From: QHCA01 sp038237645
GTDB lineage: Bacteria; Actinomycetota; Actinomycetes; Mycobacteriales; QHCA01
DNA: 14,617 bases
Direction: 5' to 3'
NCBI GenBank assembly: GCA_038237645.1
Contig: JBBRYN010000077.1
Coordinates: forward strand, 1 to 14,617
The stretch's first letter is position 1. Each line of letters opens with the position of its first letter. Shown here piece after piece: positions 6,502 to 13,124 of the stretch. The notes under the pieces were generated by a model, which ran no database searches, was not told the origin of the DNA, and saw nothing but the letters and a program-made list of their open reading frames with translations. Both the position numbers and the translations under genes were made by a program.

Positions 6502-7371
6502 ATGTCCGGACCCGGCAGGGCGGTCGCGCTGTTGCGCGCCTGCCACCCCGAACCGACGGTCGCGGTGACGCTGGTGTCCGCGGCGCTGGCCGCGTCGACC
6601 GGGCGCGACGCGCGTGGGGCATCGGCCGTCGTCGCGGCGGTGCTCACGGGCCAACTGTCGGTCGGCTGGTGCAACGACTACGTCGACCGCGAGCGGGACC
6701 GGCACACCGGTCGGGCCGACAAGCCGCTGGTCACCGGCGACCTGCCCGCCGGCTGGCTGCGGGTGGCAGCCGGTGTCGCCCTGCTGTGCTGTGTCCCGCT
6801 GTCGATGCTGTCCGGGCTGACGGGCGGAACGTTGCACGTGCTGGCAGTGCTCTCGGCTTGGTCGTACGACCTGCGCCTGAAGGCCACCAGCCTTTCGGTG
6901 CTGCCCTATGCCGTGTCCTTCGGGCTGCTGCCGGCCTTCGTCGTCCTCGGCCGGCCGGGCGCACCCGCTGTGCCGGTGTGGTTGGTGGCCACCGGCGCGC
7001 TCCTCGGGGCGGGCGCGCACTTTGCCAACGCGCTGCCCGATCTCGACGACGACCTGCGGACCGGGGTACGCGGGCTGCCGCACCGGCTCGGTCCAGCGGT
7101 CAGTGGGTGGGCAGCGGGGCTGCTGCTGCTGACCGCATCGGTGCTGCTCGCCGTGGGGCCGCCCGGTGCCCCGGGGCGGGCCGGTTACGCCGCGCCGGTC
7201 GTCGCGGTGGTCGCCCTGACGGCCGGAAGGTTGGGGGGCATGGTGCGTGGCAAGGTTGTCGGATCGGTGCTCGGTCGGCGGGGCGGATCGCGGGCAATGT
7301 TTCGCGCCGTGCTGTTCGTCGCGATCGTCGACGTGGCATTGCTGCTGATCCGTGGCCGCACGCTGGGCTGA
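6502..7371 (+). CDS. UbiA-family membrane prenyltransferase
   Basis: This 289-aa integral membrane protein belongs to the UbiA superfamily, which transfers a prenyl chain from a diphosphate to an aromatic or other acceptor. The first Asp-rich motif is GWCNDYVDRERDRHTGRADKPL (Asn58, Asp59, Asp62, Asp66). The second is ANALPDLDDDLRTGVRGLP (Asn176, Asp180, Asp184). YDLRLK lies between them (122-127). Together these bind Mg2+ and diphosphate. About seven to nine hydrophobic segments fit the family. The ATG at 6502 has no ribosome site but a -10-like box 7 nt upstream. It is divergent from the type III PKS operon, which suggests that the polyketide product, or a partner, is prenylated. Acceptor and prenyl length are unknown. 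The similar menaquinone enzyme MenA is less likely because no men genes are near and the motif spacing differs. Confidence 0.88.
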   Translation: MSGPGRAVALLRACHPEPTVAVTLVSAALAASTGRDARGASAVVAAVLTGQLSVGWCNDYVDRERDRHTGRADKPLVTGDLPAGWLRVAAGVALLCCVPLSMLSGLTGGTLHVLAVLSAWSYDLRLKATSLSVLPYAVSFGLLPAFVVLGRPGAPAVPVWLVATGALLGAGAHFANALPDLDDDLRTGVRGLPHRLGPAVSGWAAGLLLLTASVLLAVGPPGAPGRAGYAAPVVAVVALTAGRLGGMVRGKVVGSVLGRRGGSRAMFRAVLFVAIVDVALLLIRGRTLG

Positions 7372-7396
7372 CGGCCGGGCTGACCGGGTTGGCGGC

Positions 7397-7402
7397 TAGG
7401 CT
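7397..7402 (+). promoter_or_regulatory. Putative -10 box for the lipoprotein gene
   Basis: TAGGCT matches the actinobacterial TAnnnT -10 pattern and lies about 60 nt before the lipoprotein start, in the 90-nt spacer after the prenyltransferase. No -35 was recognised. The GGCTGAC heptamer occurs three times around it (7366, 7378, 7399), possibly by chance. Confidence 0.3.
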
Positions 7403-7461
7403 GACGGGCGTTTCGCGCTGTCGGAGCCGTCGCCGTGCCCGCCCGGGGAGGACTGAACGTC

Positions 7462-8112
7462 GTGAGCCGTAGGCGTACTCGTTGGCTTGCCCTGCTTGTC
7501 GTGGCCGCCTCCGTCATGCCGCTGGCCGCCTGCGGTGCGGGTCAGGTCGCGGCAACCGCCGAGAACCTGCCGGCCGTCGAGGGCGCAGGAGCTCGGCGTG
7601 GCGGCCTGACCCTCGCCGACATCCGGATCGCCACGCCGCTGACGGGTGCCTACCGCATCGGTGATGACGCGGAACTGTACGGCGCGATCAGCGCTGACGA
7701 CATGACCAGCGACACCCTGGTCAGCATCCGCACCGCAGCGGCGCCGGATGTCACGCTGAAGTTCGGGTTGGGCATCGGCGCTCCGGCGGCGAGCGACGCG
7801 GCACCGTCCGGGTCGACCTCCGCAGCCTCAACAGCCTCCGCATCGGCGTCCGCATCGACTGGGCCCTCCCCATCGACTGGGCCTGGTCCGGGAGAGATCA
7901 ACCTTCCCATCAGCAGTGGCAAGTTGCCGGTCTTCAAGTCGGGCGGCGACATCCTGCTGCTGCACGGGCTGACCCGGGTGCTGACGCCGGGCATGACGGT
8001 GAGCATGACGTTCTCCTTCGCGCAGGCGGGCGACATCACCCTCGACGTTCCGGTCGCCACCCCCGACAGCCCTGGGCCACGACCGACACCGAGCAAGGCG
8101 CCGGCCGAGTAG
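7462..8112 (+). CDS. Lipoprotein with a degenerate PCuAC-like domain
   Basis: This 216-aa secreted lipoprotein has a signal peptide with RRRTR, a hydrophobic core and the lipobox PLAAC, so Cys24 should be lipid-modified. After about residue 48 it resembles the PCuAC/DUF461 copper-chaperone fold: IATPLTGAYRIGDDAELYGA, DTLVSIRTA and, near the end, LLLHGLTRVLTPGMTVSMTF and GDITLDVPV. The usual His/Met copper ligands are not where expected. The loop that normally carries them is replaced by a Ser/Ala/Thr/Gly/Pro-rich stretch (about 107-144). The start is GTG 7462, with GGGGAGGA 9 nt upstream; GTG 7435 lies before that ribosome site and is rejected. A 13-bp direct repeat (7853, 7871) sits in the low-complexity part. 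It precedes radA in the same direction. Function unknown; copper binding is doubtful. Confidence 0.8.
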   Translation: MSRRRTRWLALLVVAASVMPLAACGAGQVAATAENLPAVEGAGARRGGLTLADIRIATPLTGAYRIGDDAELYGAISADDMTSDTLVSIRTAAAPDVTLKFGLGIGAPAASDAAPSGSTSAASTASASASASTGPSPSTGPGPGEINLPISSGKLPVFKSGGDILLLHGLTRVLTPGMTVSMTFSFAQAGDITLDVPVATPDSPGPRPTPSKAPAE

Positions 8113-8157
8113 CCCCCCGCCGCCCCGCCGGCCATCGGCACTGTCGGTGGTCGGCCG

Positions 8158-8163
8158 TACGGT
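8158..8163 (+). promoter_or_regulatory. Putative -10 box of leaderless radA
   Basis: TACGGT fits TAnnnT and is exactly 7 nt before the ATG at 8171. There is no Shine-Dalgarno sequence before that ATG. This supports a leaderless radA transcript and also supports the choice of 8171 as start. Confidence 0.45.
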
Positions 8164-8170
8164 CCCCGGC

Positions 8171-9574
8171 ATGGTGACCAGGACCGGCAAGGATCGACCG
8201 GCCTATCGTTGTGACGATTGCGGAAACACGGCTGCGAAGTGGCTGGGCCGCTGCCCGGAGTGCCAGGCATGGGGCTCCCTCATCGAGATCGGTGCCGGGC
8301 CGGCCCGGCGGCAGGTGTCACCCGGCCAGGTGAGCGCTCCGGCCCGCCCGATCGGCGACGTGCTGGTCGAGGCAGCCGACTCCCGGCCCACCGGCGTCGG
8401 CGAGCTCGATCGGGTGCTGGGCGGGGGGCTGATCGCCGGGGCTGTCGTGCTGCTGGCCGGTGAGCCGGGGGTCGGCAAGTCCACGCTGCTGTTGTCCGTG
8501 GCCCACCACTTTGCCCGCAGCGGTCGAGCCGCCCTGATCGTCACCGGCGAGGAGTCAGTGGCGCAGGTCCGGCTGCGTGCCGACCGCACGGGGGCGCTGC
8601 ATCCCGACCTCTACCTCGCTGCCGAGACCGACCTCGCCGCCGTACTCTCCCATGTGGACAATGTGCGGCCTGGGCTGCTCGTGGTCGACTCGGTGCAGAC
8701 GATCTCCTCCCCGCTCGCCGAAGGAACCGCCGGCGGGGTGACACAGGTGCGGGCTGTCGCCTCGGCACTGATCGCCGTGGCCAAGGAGCGCGGGATCTCC
8801 GTGGTGCTGGTCGGGCACGTGACCAAGGACGGTCACATCGCGGGCCCCCGGGTGCTCGAGCACATCGTCGACGTCGTGCTGCACTTCGAAGGCGACCGGC
8901 ACTCGACGTTGCGGATCGTCCGTGCGATGAAAAACCGCTACGGCGCGGCCGACGAGGTGGGCTGCTTCGAGTTGCACGACGGTGGCATCCGCGGCATCGC
9001 GGACCCCTCGGGCCTTTTCCTGTCCCGACGTGAGGTCGCGGTGCCGGGCACCTGCCTGACGGTCACCGTCGAGGGCCGGCGGCCACTCGTGGCCGAGGTC
9101 CAGTCGCTGGTGGGACCGTCGAGCCTGACGAACCCCCGGCGGACGGTCAGCGGCCTCGATGCCGGGCGAGCGGCCATGGTGCTGGCCGTGGTCGAGCGCC
9201 GGGCCGGTGTCCGGCTGGGCGCGCAGGATGTGTTCGCCGCCACGGTGGGCGGCGTGCGGGTCACCGAGCCGGCGGCCGACCTGGCGCTCGCCCTGGCCGT
9301 GGCGGGTGCGGGGAGCAACCTGGTGATGCCGCCGGACACGGTGGCGATCGGTGAGCTGGGGCTGGCCGGTGAGGTCCGCGGTGTGCCGGCGGTGGCCCGC
9401 CGGCTGAGTGAGGCACTGCGCCTGGGCCTTGACCGCGCCCTGGTCCCGCCGGGTTCGGGGCCCTATCCCGCCGGCTTGCGGGTGCGGGAGGTGAGCGACC
9501 TGAGCGCAGCTCTGGGAGCCTTGTGCTCGGCGGGTCGTCCGCAATTGCGCGCGGCGCCGATACACTCCGCCTGA
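8171..9574 (+). CDS. radA: DNA repair protein RadA (Sms)
   Basis: RadA is a RecA-like ATPase that drives branch migration and processing of recombination intermediates. The 467-aa protein has all family parts in order. A zinc finger comes first with Cys14, Cys17, Cys28 and Cys31 (YRCDDCG, RCPECQAWGS). Walker A is GEPGVGKST (97-105) and Walker B is LLVVDSVQT (169-177). The RadA signature KNRYG is at 254-258. A Lon-protease-like C-terminal domain begins around 285 and includes VFAATVGGVRVTEPAADLALALAV. ATG 8171 is preferred over GTG 8147 because homologues begin shortly before the zinc finger and a -10-like box sits 7 nt upstream. disA follows 25 nt downstream, a common actinobacterial pairing. 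Nothing looks damaged. Confidence 0.97.
   Translation: MVTRTGKDRPAYRCDDCGNTAAKWLGRCPECQAWGSLIEIGAGPARRQVSPGQVSAPARPIGDVLVEAADSRPTGVGELDRVLGGGLIAGAVVLLAGEPGVGKSTLLLSVAHHFARSGRAALIVTGEESVAQVRLRADRTGALHPDLYLAAETDLAAVLSHVDNVRPGLLVVDSVQTISSPLAEGTAGGVTQVRAVASALIAVAKERGISVVLVGHVTKDGHIAGPRVLEHIVDVVLHFEGDRHSTLRIVRAMKNRYGAADEVGCFELHDGGIRGIADPSGLFLSRREVAVPGTCLTVTVEGRRPLVAEVQSLVGPSSLTNPRRTVSGLDAGRAAMVLAVVERRAGVRLGAQDVFAATVGGVRVTEPAADLALALAVAGAGSNLVMPPDTVAIGELGLAGEVRGVPAVARRLSEALRLGLDRALVPPGSGPYPAGLRVREVSDLSAALGALCSAGRPQLRAAPIHSA
9561..9566 (+). promoter_or_regulatory. Putative internal -10 box for disA within the 3' end of radA
   Basis: TACACT (in the context GATACACT) fits the TAnnnT pattern and lies inside the last codons of radA, 33 nt before the disA GTG. 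This would give disA its own short leader containing its AGAGGGG ribosome site. No clear -35 at the usual distance was seen, so disA may also be read from radA. Confidence 0.35.
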
Positions 9575-9599
9575 CGACGAGTGCGAGAGGGGTAGCCGC

Positions 9600-10676
9600 G
9601 TGCCGACCGACCGCGACGACCCGGTGCGGCCCACCTTGGCCCTGGTGGCTCCGGGCACGGGGCTACGTGACGGCCTGGAGCGCATCCTGCGCGGCAACAC
9701 CGGCGCTCTGATCGTGCTCGGCTACGACCGCGTGGTCGAGACGCTGTGCTCGGGGGGGTTCCCGCTCGACGTCGATTTCTCCTCCACCCGCCTGCGTGAG
9801 CTGGCCAAGATGGACGGCGGCATCGTGCTCTCCACCGACGGCAGCCGGATCATGCGGGCGGCTGTGCATCTCGTCCCCGACCCCGGGATACCGACCGAGG
9901 AGTCCGGCACCCGCCACCGCACCGCCGAGCGGGTGGCCATCCAGACCGGGCACCCGGTGATATCGGTGAGCCAGTCCATGCGGATCATCGCGCTCTACGT
10001 CACCGGCCAGCGCTACGTCCTCGAGGGATCCAGCGCCGTGTTGTCCCGCGCCAACCAGGCCCTGGCCACGCTGGAGCGCTACAAGCTGCGACTTGACGAG
10101 GTCGCGGGCACGCTGTCCGCCCTGGAGATCGAGGACCTCGTCACCATCCGCGACGCGATGAGCGTCAGCCAGCGGCTGGAGATGGTGCGCCGGATCGCCG
10201 ACGAGCTCGAGGGGTACGTGATCGAGCTCGGCACCGACGGCCGGCTGCTGTCGCTGCAGCTCGAGGAGCTGATGGGCGGCGTCGAGGAGGAGCGGGAGCT
10301 GATCGTCCGGGACTACCTCCCCGGCGGCCGCCGGCAGCGCAGGGTCGAGGAGTCGCTGGGCGAGCTGCAGGCACTGACCGCGACCGAGCTGCTCGACCTC
10401 TCGCTGGTCGCCCGGGCCATCGGCTATGCGGGCACCACGGAGGCGCTCGACGGCGCGGTCAGCCCGCGCGGCTACCGGCTGTTGGCCAAGGTGCCCCGCG
10501 TGCCGACCTCGGTGATAGACCGGCTGGTCGAGCACTTCGGCGGGTTGCAGAAGCTGCTGGCCGCCACCGTCGAGGACCTACAGGCCGTCGACGGCGTCGG
10601 CGAGTCCCGCGCCCGCAGCGTGCGCGAGGGCCTATCCCGGCTGGCCGAATCCTCGATTCTCGAGCGCTACGTCTGA
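9600..10676 (+). CDS. disA: DNA integrity scanning protein DisA, diadenylate cyclase
   Basis: DisA makes the second messenger c-di-AMP from two ATP and scans DNA for branched structures, which inhibit it. The 358-aa protein has the N-terminal DAC domain: GALIVLGYDRVVETLCSGGF, LRELAKMDGGIVLSTDG, VHLVPDPGIPTEESGTRHRT, then PVISVSQSMRIIALYV. A central helical spine follows, then a C-terminal helix-hairpin-helix DNA-binding unit (LQAVDGVGESRARSVREGL). The catalytic RHR motif (105-107) is intact. The DGA motif reads Asp-Gly-Gly (72-74), an Ala to Gly change. The start is GTG 9600, with AGAGGGG about 8 nt before. It follows radA closely, consistent with a genome-integrity operon. Activity is expected, but the motif variant deserves a test. 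Confidence 0.96.
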   Translation: MPTDRDDPVRPTLALVAPGTGLRDGLERILRGNTGALIVLGYDRVVETLCSGGFPLDVDFSSTRLRELAKMDGGIVLSTDGSRIMRAAVHLVPDPGIPTEESGTRHRTAERVAIQTGHPVISVSQSMRIIALYVTGQRYVLEGSSAVLSRANQALATLERYKLRLDEVAGTLSALEIEDLVTIRDAMSVSQRLEMVRRIADELEGYVIELGTDGRLLSLQLEELMGGVEEERELIVRDYLPGGRRQRRVEESLGELQALTATELLDLSLVARAIGYAGTTEALDGAVSPRGYRLLAKVPRVPTSVIDRLVEHFGGLQKLLAATVEDLQAVDGVGESRARSVREGLSRLAESSILERYV

Positions 10677-10706
10677 CCGCAGCCCTGGAGCCCGCGCCTC
10701 GCACTC

Positions 10707-11405
10707 CTAGGTGAGGTGGAAGACGGCGTGGTCGCTACGCAGGCTGCCCAGCCTCGCCTGGAGGCGATAGGTGCCTGCCGTAGCCGCCGGATGGCTGCCG
10801 GCACACTTCGCCATCGCCCGGCGACCCGCCCAGGAGACGACGAAGGTCCGCGTCCATCCCGGCTCCAGCAGCGTGATCGCCGGGGCACCGCCCGGCTCGC
10901 AGTCGTCGGTCGACCAGGTGTGGGCCGGCCCCGAGGTGATGATCAGCTCCGTGGCCGCGGCACCGAGGTCGCGGCGACAGGCTCGCGTACCGACATTGCG
11001 CACGACCATCGTCAGCCGCGGTTTCGCGCCGACCCGATACGACCGGGCGTCGGTCGCGGCCGTCAGCCGGAGCTCGGCGTCGGTGCACGTGCCGCCGACC
11101 GGCCCGGCAACCGGTGCCGGGCTCGACGTGGCCCGCGCGGTCGGGCCGGCCGACCGGCTCGGGCTGGCTGAGGGCGTCGGTGACGGCGCAGTGGGGACGT
11201 AGGGGTGCTCGGCCGTGCCGAGCGGAGCCGTGGACTTCTTGACCTGCGTGGTGTGCGCCGCATTGCCGTTGGCGGAGCGCGCCGTCGACGTGTCGCTGCC
11301 CGCGCAGGCCCGGACCCCGACCAGCGCGATGACACCCATGCACAGCAGTGCCACCCGACGGCGCCAATACACCGTGGGTGGCAGCGGCCCGACGGTCGTC
11401 TGCAC
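10707..11405 (-). CDS. Membrane-anchored secreted protein of unknown function
   Basis: I do not recognise this 232-aa protein. It has a short basic N-terminus, then one hydrophobic segment (about 17-34) ending in VRACAGS. The Cys34 context is a poor lipobox because Arg precedes the Ala, so an uncleaved anchor or ordinary signal is more likely. Residues 35-105 are a Thr/Ser/Pro/Ala-rich, probably wall-spanning linker. The C-terminal 125 residues look like a beta-sandwich domain (CTDAELRLTAATDARSYRVG, LTMVVRNVGTRACRRDLG, GTYRLQARLGS) with four cysteines (107, 143, 169, 201) that could form two disulfides. The N-terminal extension of the open frame beyond 11405 runs antisense to mutY and is rejected. 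It is convergent with disA (30 nt) and divergent from mutY. A general actinobacterial surface domain such as DUF4232 is possible. Confidence 0.72.
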   Translation of the reverse strand: MQTTVGPLPPTVYWRRRVALLCMGVIALVGVRACAGSDTSTARSANGNAAHTTQVKKSTAPLGTAEHPYVPTAPSPTPSASPSRSAGPTARATSSPAPVAGPVGGTCTDAELRLTAATDARSYRVGAKPRLTMVVRNVGTRACRRDLGAAATELIITSGPAHTWSTDDCEPGGAPAITLLEPGWTRTFVVSWAGRRAMAKCAGSHPAATAGTYRLQARLGSLRSDHAVFHLT

Positions 11406-11411
11406 GCTGCG

Positions 11412-11417
11412 AAGGTA
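11412..11417 (-). promoter_or_regulatory. Putative -10 box of the leaderless membrane-protein gene
   Basis: On the - strand TACCTT lies 6 nt before the GTG at 11405. It matches TAnnnT in full, and no ribosome site is seen at usual distance. Together this suggests a leaderless transcript and supports the start. Confidence 0.4.
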
Positions 11418-11455
11418 ACCCCGCAGGGCTCTGCGCCGAAGGCGGCGCGCCGTGC

Positions 11456-11461
11456 GAGCAT
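11456..11461 (+). promoter_or_regulatory. Weak -10-like box before mutY
   Basis: GAGCAT, with A2 and T6 of a -10 hexamer, lies exactly 7 nt before the mutY GTG at 11469. No Shine-Dalgarno site is present. On its own this is weak; it gains weight from the same spacing at radA and the polyketide-cluster genes. Confidence 0.3.
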
Positions 11462-11468
11462 CGCCGGC

Positions 11469-12332
11469 GTGACGTTCGCCACCGCGCTGCTCCGCTGGTA
11501 CGACGGCGCCGCCCGCGACCTGCCGTGGCGACGCCCGGACGCTGACCCGTGGGCCGTGCTGACCAGCGAGGTGATGCTGCAGCAGACCCCGGTGGCGCGG
11601 GTGCTGCCCGTGTATGCCGCCTGGCTCCGGCGCTGGCCCACGCCTGCCGCGCTGGCCGCCGACTCGCGCGGGGCGGCTGTGCGCATGTGGGGCCGGCTCG
11701 GCTACCCACGGCGGGCTCTGCGACTGCATGCGGCAGCGCTTGCCATCGTGGACCGGCATGGGGGCCATGTCCCTGCGGAGGTGTCCGCCCTCCTGGCGCT
11801 GCCCGGCGTCGGCGGCTACACGGCCCGTGCTGTCGCGGCCTTCGGCTTCGGGCAACGAGAACCCGTGGTCGACACCAACGTGCGCCGGGTGGTCGGCCGC
11901 GTGGTCACCGGAGTCGCCCGGGCGGGAGTGGCGGTCGCCGGCGCCCGGGCCCGGGTCGAGCCACGGCTGCCGGCGGATCCGCCGGCCGCCGTCCGGATGT
12001 CGGGTGCCCTGATGGAGCTCGGAGCGCTGGTGTGCACCGCCCGGTCGCCGCGCTGCACGGCCTGCCCGGTCACGGCGTGGTGCGCCTGGCGGCTGGCCGG
12101 CTATCCGGCGTCGACGCGGCCCTCCGGTGCCCCACAGGGTTACGCGGGGACCGACCGCCAGGTGCGTGGGCTGCTGCTCGACGTCCTGCGTGCCACGGAC
12201 GACCCGGTGCCCCCCGCCGTCCTCGACGCCGTGTGGTCCGACGAGGAACAGCGGGGGCGGGCCCTGGCGACGCTGGTCACTGACGGCCTGATCTGCCCGC
12301 TGGCCGATGGGACCTTCGCACTGCCGTCCTAG
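11469..12332 (+). CDS. mutY: A/G-specific adenine DNA glycosylase MutY (short form)
   Basis: MutY removes adenine mispaired with 8-oxoguanine, preventing G:C to T:A changes. The 287-aa protein shows the helix-hairpin-helix GPD fold. The catalytic Glu34 is in LTSEVMLQQT, the hairpin LPGVGGYTA is at 111-119, and the catalytic Asp135 is in VVDTNVRRV. The 4Fe-4S cluster Cys are 189, 196, 199 and 205, with the expected C-x6-C-x2-C-x5-C spacing. It lacks the C-terminal MutT-like domain that reads 8-oxoG in E. coli MutY. Only a short tail of about 80 residues remains, as is usual in actinobacteria. The GTG 11469 start is chosen because the frame upstream is antisense to the membrane-protein gene. 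The convergent neighbour is a DUF1203-like gene, with a palindrome between. Confidence 0.94.
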   Translation: MTFATALLRWYDGAARDLPWRRPDADPWAVLTSEVMLQQTPVARVLPVYAAWLRRWPTPAALAADSRGAAVRMWGRLGYPRRALRLHAAALAIVDRHGGHVPAEVSALLALPGVGGYTARAVAAFGFGQREPVVDTNVRRVVGRVVTGVARAGVAVAGARARVEPRLPADPPAAVRMSGALMELGALVCTARSPRCTACPVTAWCAWRLAGYPASTRPSGAPQGYAGTDRQVRGLLLDVLRATDDPVPPAVLDAVWSDEEQRGRALATLVTDGLICPLADGTFALPS

Positions 12333-12348
12333 AGATGACGGCCACGGC

Positions 12349-12430
12349 CGTGATCATGCGCGTGTGCACGCCGACACGCCGGCAGCTCGGTGCAAATGTG
12401 CATGATCACGAGGTCGAAGCCTTCGTGATC
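12349..12430. repeat. Overlapping palindromes between mutY and the DUF1203-like gene, possible bidirectional terminator
   Basis: CGTGATCATGC (12349-12359) pairs perfectly with GCATGATCACG (12400-12410). Inside it, GCGTGT (12360-12365) pairs with ACACGC (12374-12379). The right arm also pairs with a third copy: GATCACGA (12404-12411) with TCGTGATC (12423-12430). These two folds are mutually exclusive. The structure starts 16 nt after the mutY stop and overlaps the stop codon of the convergent gene. No T-run is seen. A REP-like dispersed element is an alternative. Confidence 0.6.
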
Positions 12431-12879
12431 GCGAACATGTAGCAGCCGTAAACGACGTTACGGCTGTGCACGACCGCGACCTCGGGAGCATCGAACAGGT
12501 CGACGGCCGCCTGCTGCTGGTCGGCGTCGGGCGGCACCAATCGGCCGCCGCTGATCGAGCCGTCGGCCCGGTAGGTACGAAGGACCTGGGGCCGGTCCCG
12601 GAACCCGTCGGGATAGCGGTCGGTCTCCGGGTAGCCCGGGCACTCCTCGGCATGCACGAAGAGCGGACCGACCTCGTCGTACGGGCCCCCGTCACCGACC
12701 GGACCGTACGCGATCAGCGCGATCCGCTCGCCGGGCCGGGAAAGGCGCAGACAGCAGCGCAGCGCGGCACCGCCCGCGCCGTCCAGCCTGGGGGTGAACG
12801 CGTTGCCATGGTCGTCATGGCCCTGTGCTCGGATCCGGTGCAACTCGCCGGCCGGCAGGGCGTGAAAGGTGATTGTCAT
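12406..12879 (-). CDS. DUF1203-like protein of unknown function
   Basis: This is a 157-aa cytoplasmic protein resembling the DUF1203 family. Blocks include GGAALRCCLRLSRPGERIALIAYGPV (interrupted here by the family's usual loop), YDEVGPLFVHAEECPGYPE, then PQVLRTYRADGSISGGRLV, and the C-terminal VAVVHSRNVVYGCYMFAI. The His-Ser-Arg-Asn and Gly-Cys-Tyr pattern near the end is the most family-like part. No enzyme activity is established for the family as far as I know. The ATG at 12879 opens MTITFHALPAG, which fits the family. The longer upstream frame to 13071 has Arg/Pro-rich noise and crosses inverted repeats, so it is rejected. The ribosome site is weak (GGAG about 11 nt upstream). It stands alone between mutY and clpC. 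Confidence 0.8.
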   Translation of the reverse strand: MTITFHALPAGELHRIRAQGHDDHGNAFTPRLDGAGGAALRCCLRLSRPGERIALIAYGPVGDGGPYDEVGPLFVHAEECPGYPETDRYPDGFRDRPQVLRTYRADGSISGGRLVPPDADQQQAAVDLFDAPEVAVVHSRNVVYGCYMFAITKASTS

Positions 12880-12952
12880 GGCTCGATGGTGCTCCGCCGC
12901 CGACCCGATGACCGGCGGGAATCGGCCGGGGCCCCTCCGCCGCTCCCCACGC

Positions 12953-13044
12953 GGCAGGTTCCGGGAAAGCGTCGTCAAAGGCTGGGCGGAAGCGACGTCG
13001 TCCCGGGACCTGCCGGCCGGACGTGGACGGAGGTTTCCCGGAAC
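12953..13044. repeat. Three-copy inverted-repeat element in the spacer upstream of the DUF1203-like gene
   Basis: GTTCCGGGAAA (12958-12968) and TTTCCCGGAAC (13034-13044) are a perfect 11-bp inverted pair. A third related copy lies between: GGCAGGTTCCGGGA (12953-12966) matches the complement of TCCCGGGACCTGCC (13001-13014) at 13 of 14 positions. The first copy can therefore pair with either of the others. The 245-nt spacer 12880-13124 contains this element, the clpC terminator and no gene I can support. The role is unknown: operator set, small RNA or decayed mobile element end. Confidence 0.6.
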
Positions 13045-13077
13045 TTGTCGGGGGTGAGGACGGGCTGGCACCGAGAA

Positions 13078-13107
13078 GCGGCGGTGTCCCCGCAGGGAAA
13101 CCGCCGC
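13078..13107 (-). terminator. clpC transcription terminator hairpin
   Basis: Reading the + strand, GCGGCGGT (13078-13085) pairs with ACCGCCGC (13100-13107). TCCC (13087-13090) then pairs with GGGA (13095-13098) around a CGCA tetraloop, leaving one G/A mismatch. This gives a 12-bp GC-rich stem 17 nt after the clpC TAG. The following bases in the clpC direction (CTTCTC) are only weakly T-rich, as is usual for high-GC bacteria. Confidence 0.7.
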
Positions 13108-13124
13108 CGCCGTCGTTCGCTGGA

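Noticed and set aside
6475..7083. N-terminal extension of the methyltransferase frame
   Set aside because: It is antisense to the prenyltransferase motifs and its translation is low-complexity.
7435..7461. GTG 7435 as lipoprotein start
   Set aside because: A strong GGGGAGGA lies after it and 9 nt before GTG 7462, which gives a normal signal peptide.
12880..13071. Longer start of the DUF1203-like protein
   Set aside because: The added residues are Arg/Pro-rich, cross inverted repeats and do not match the family opening.
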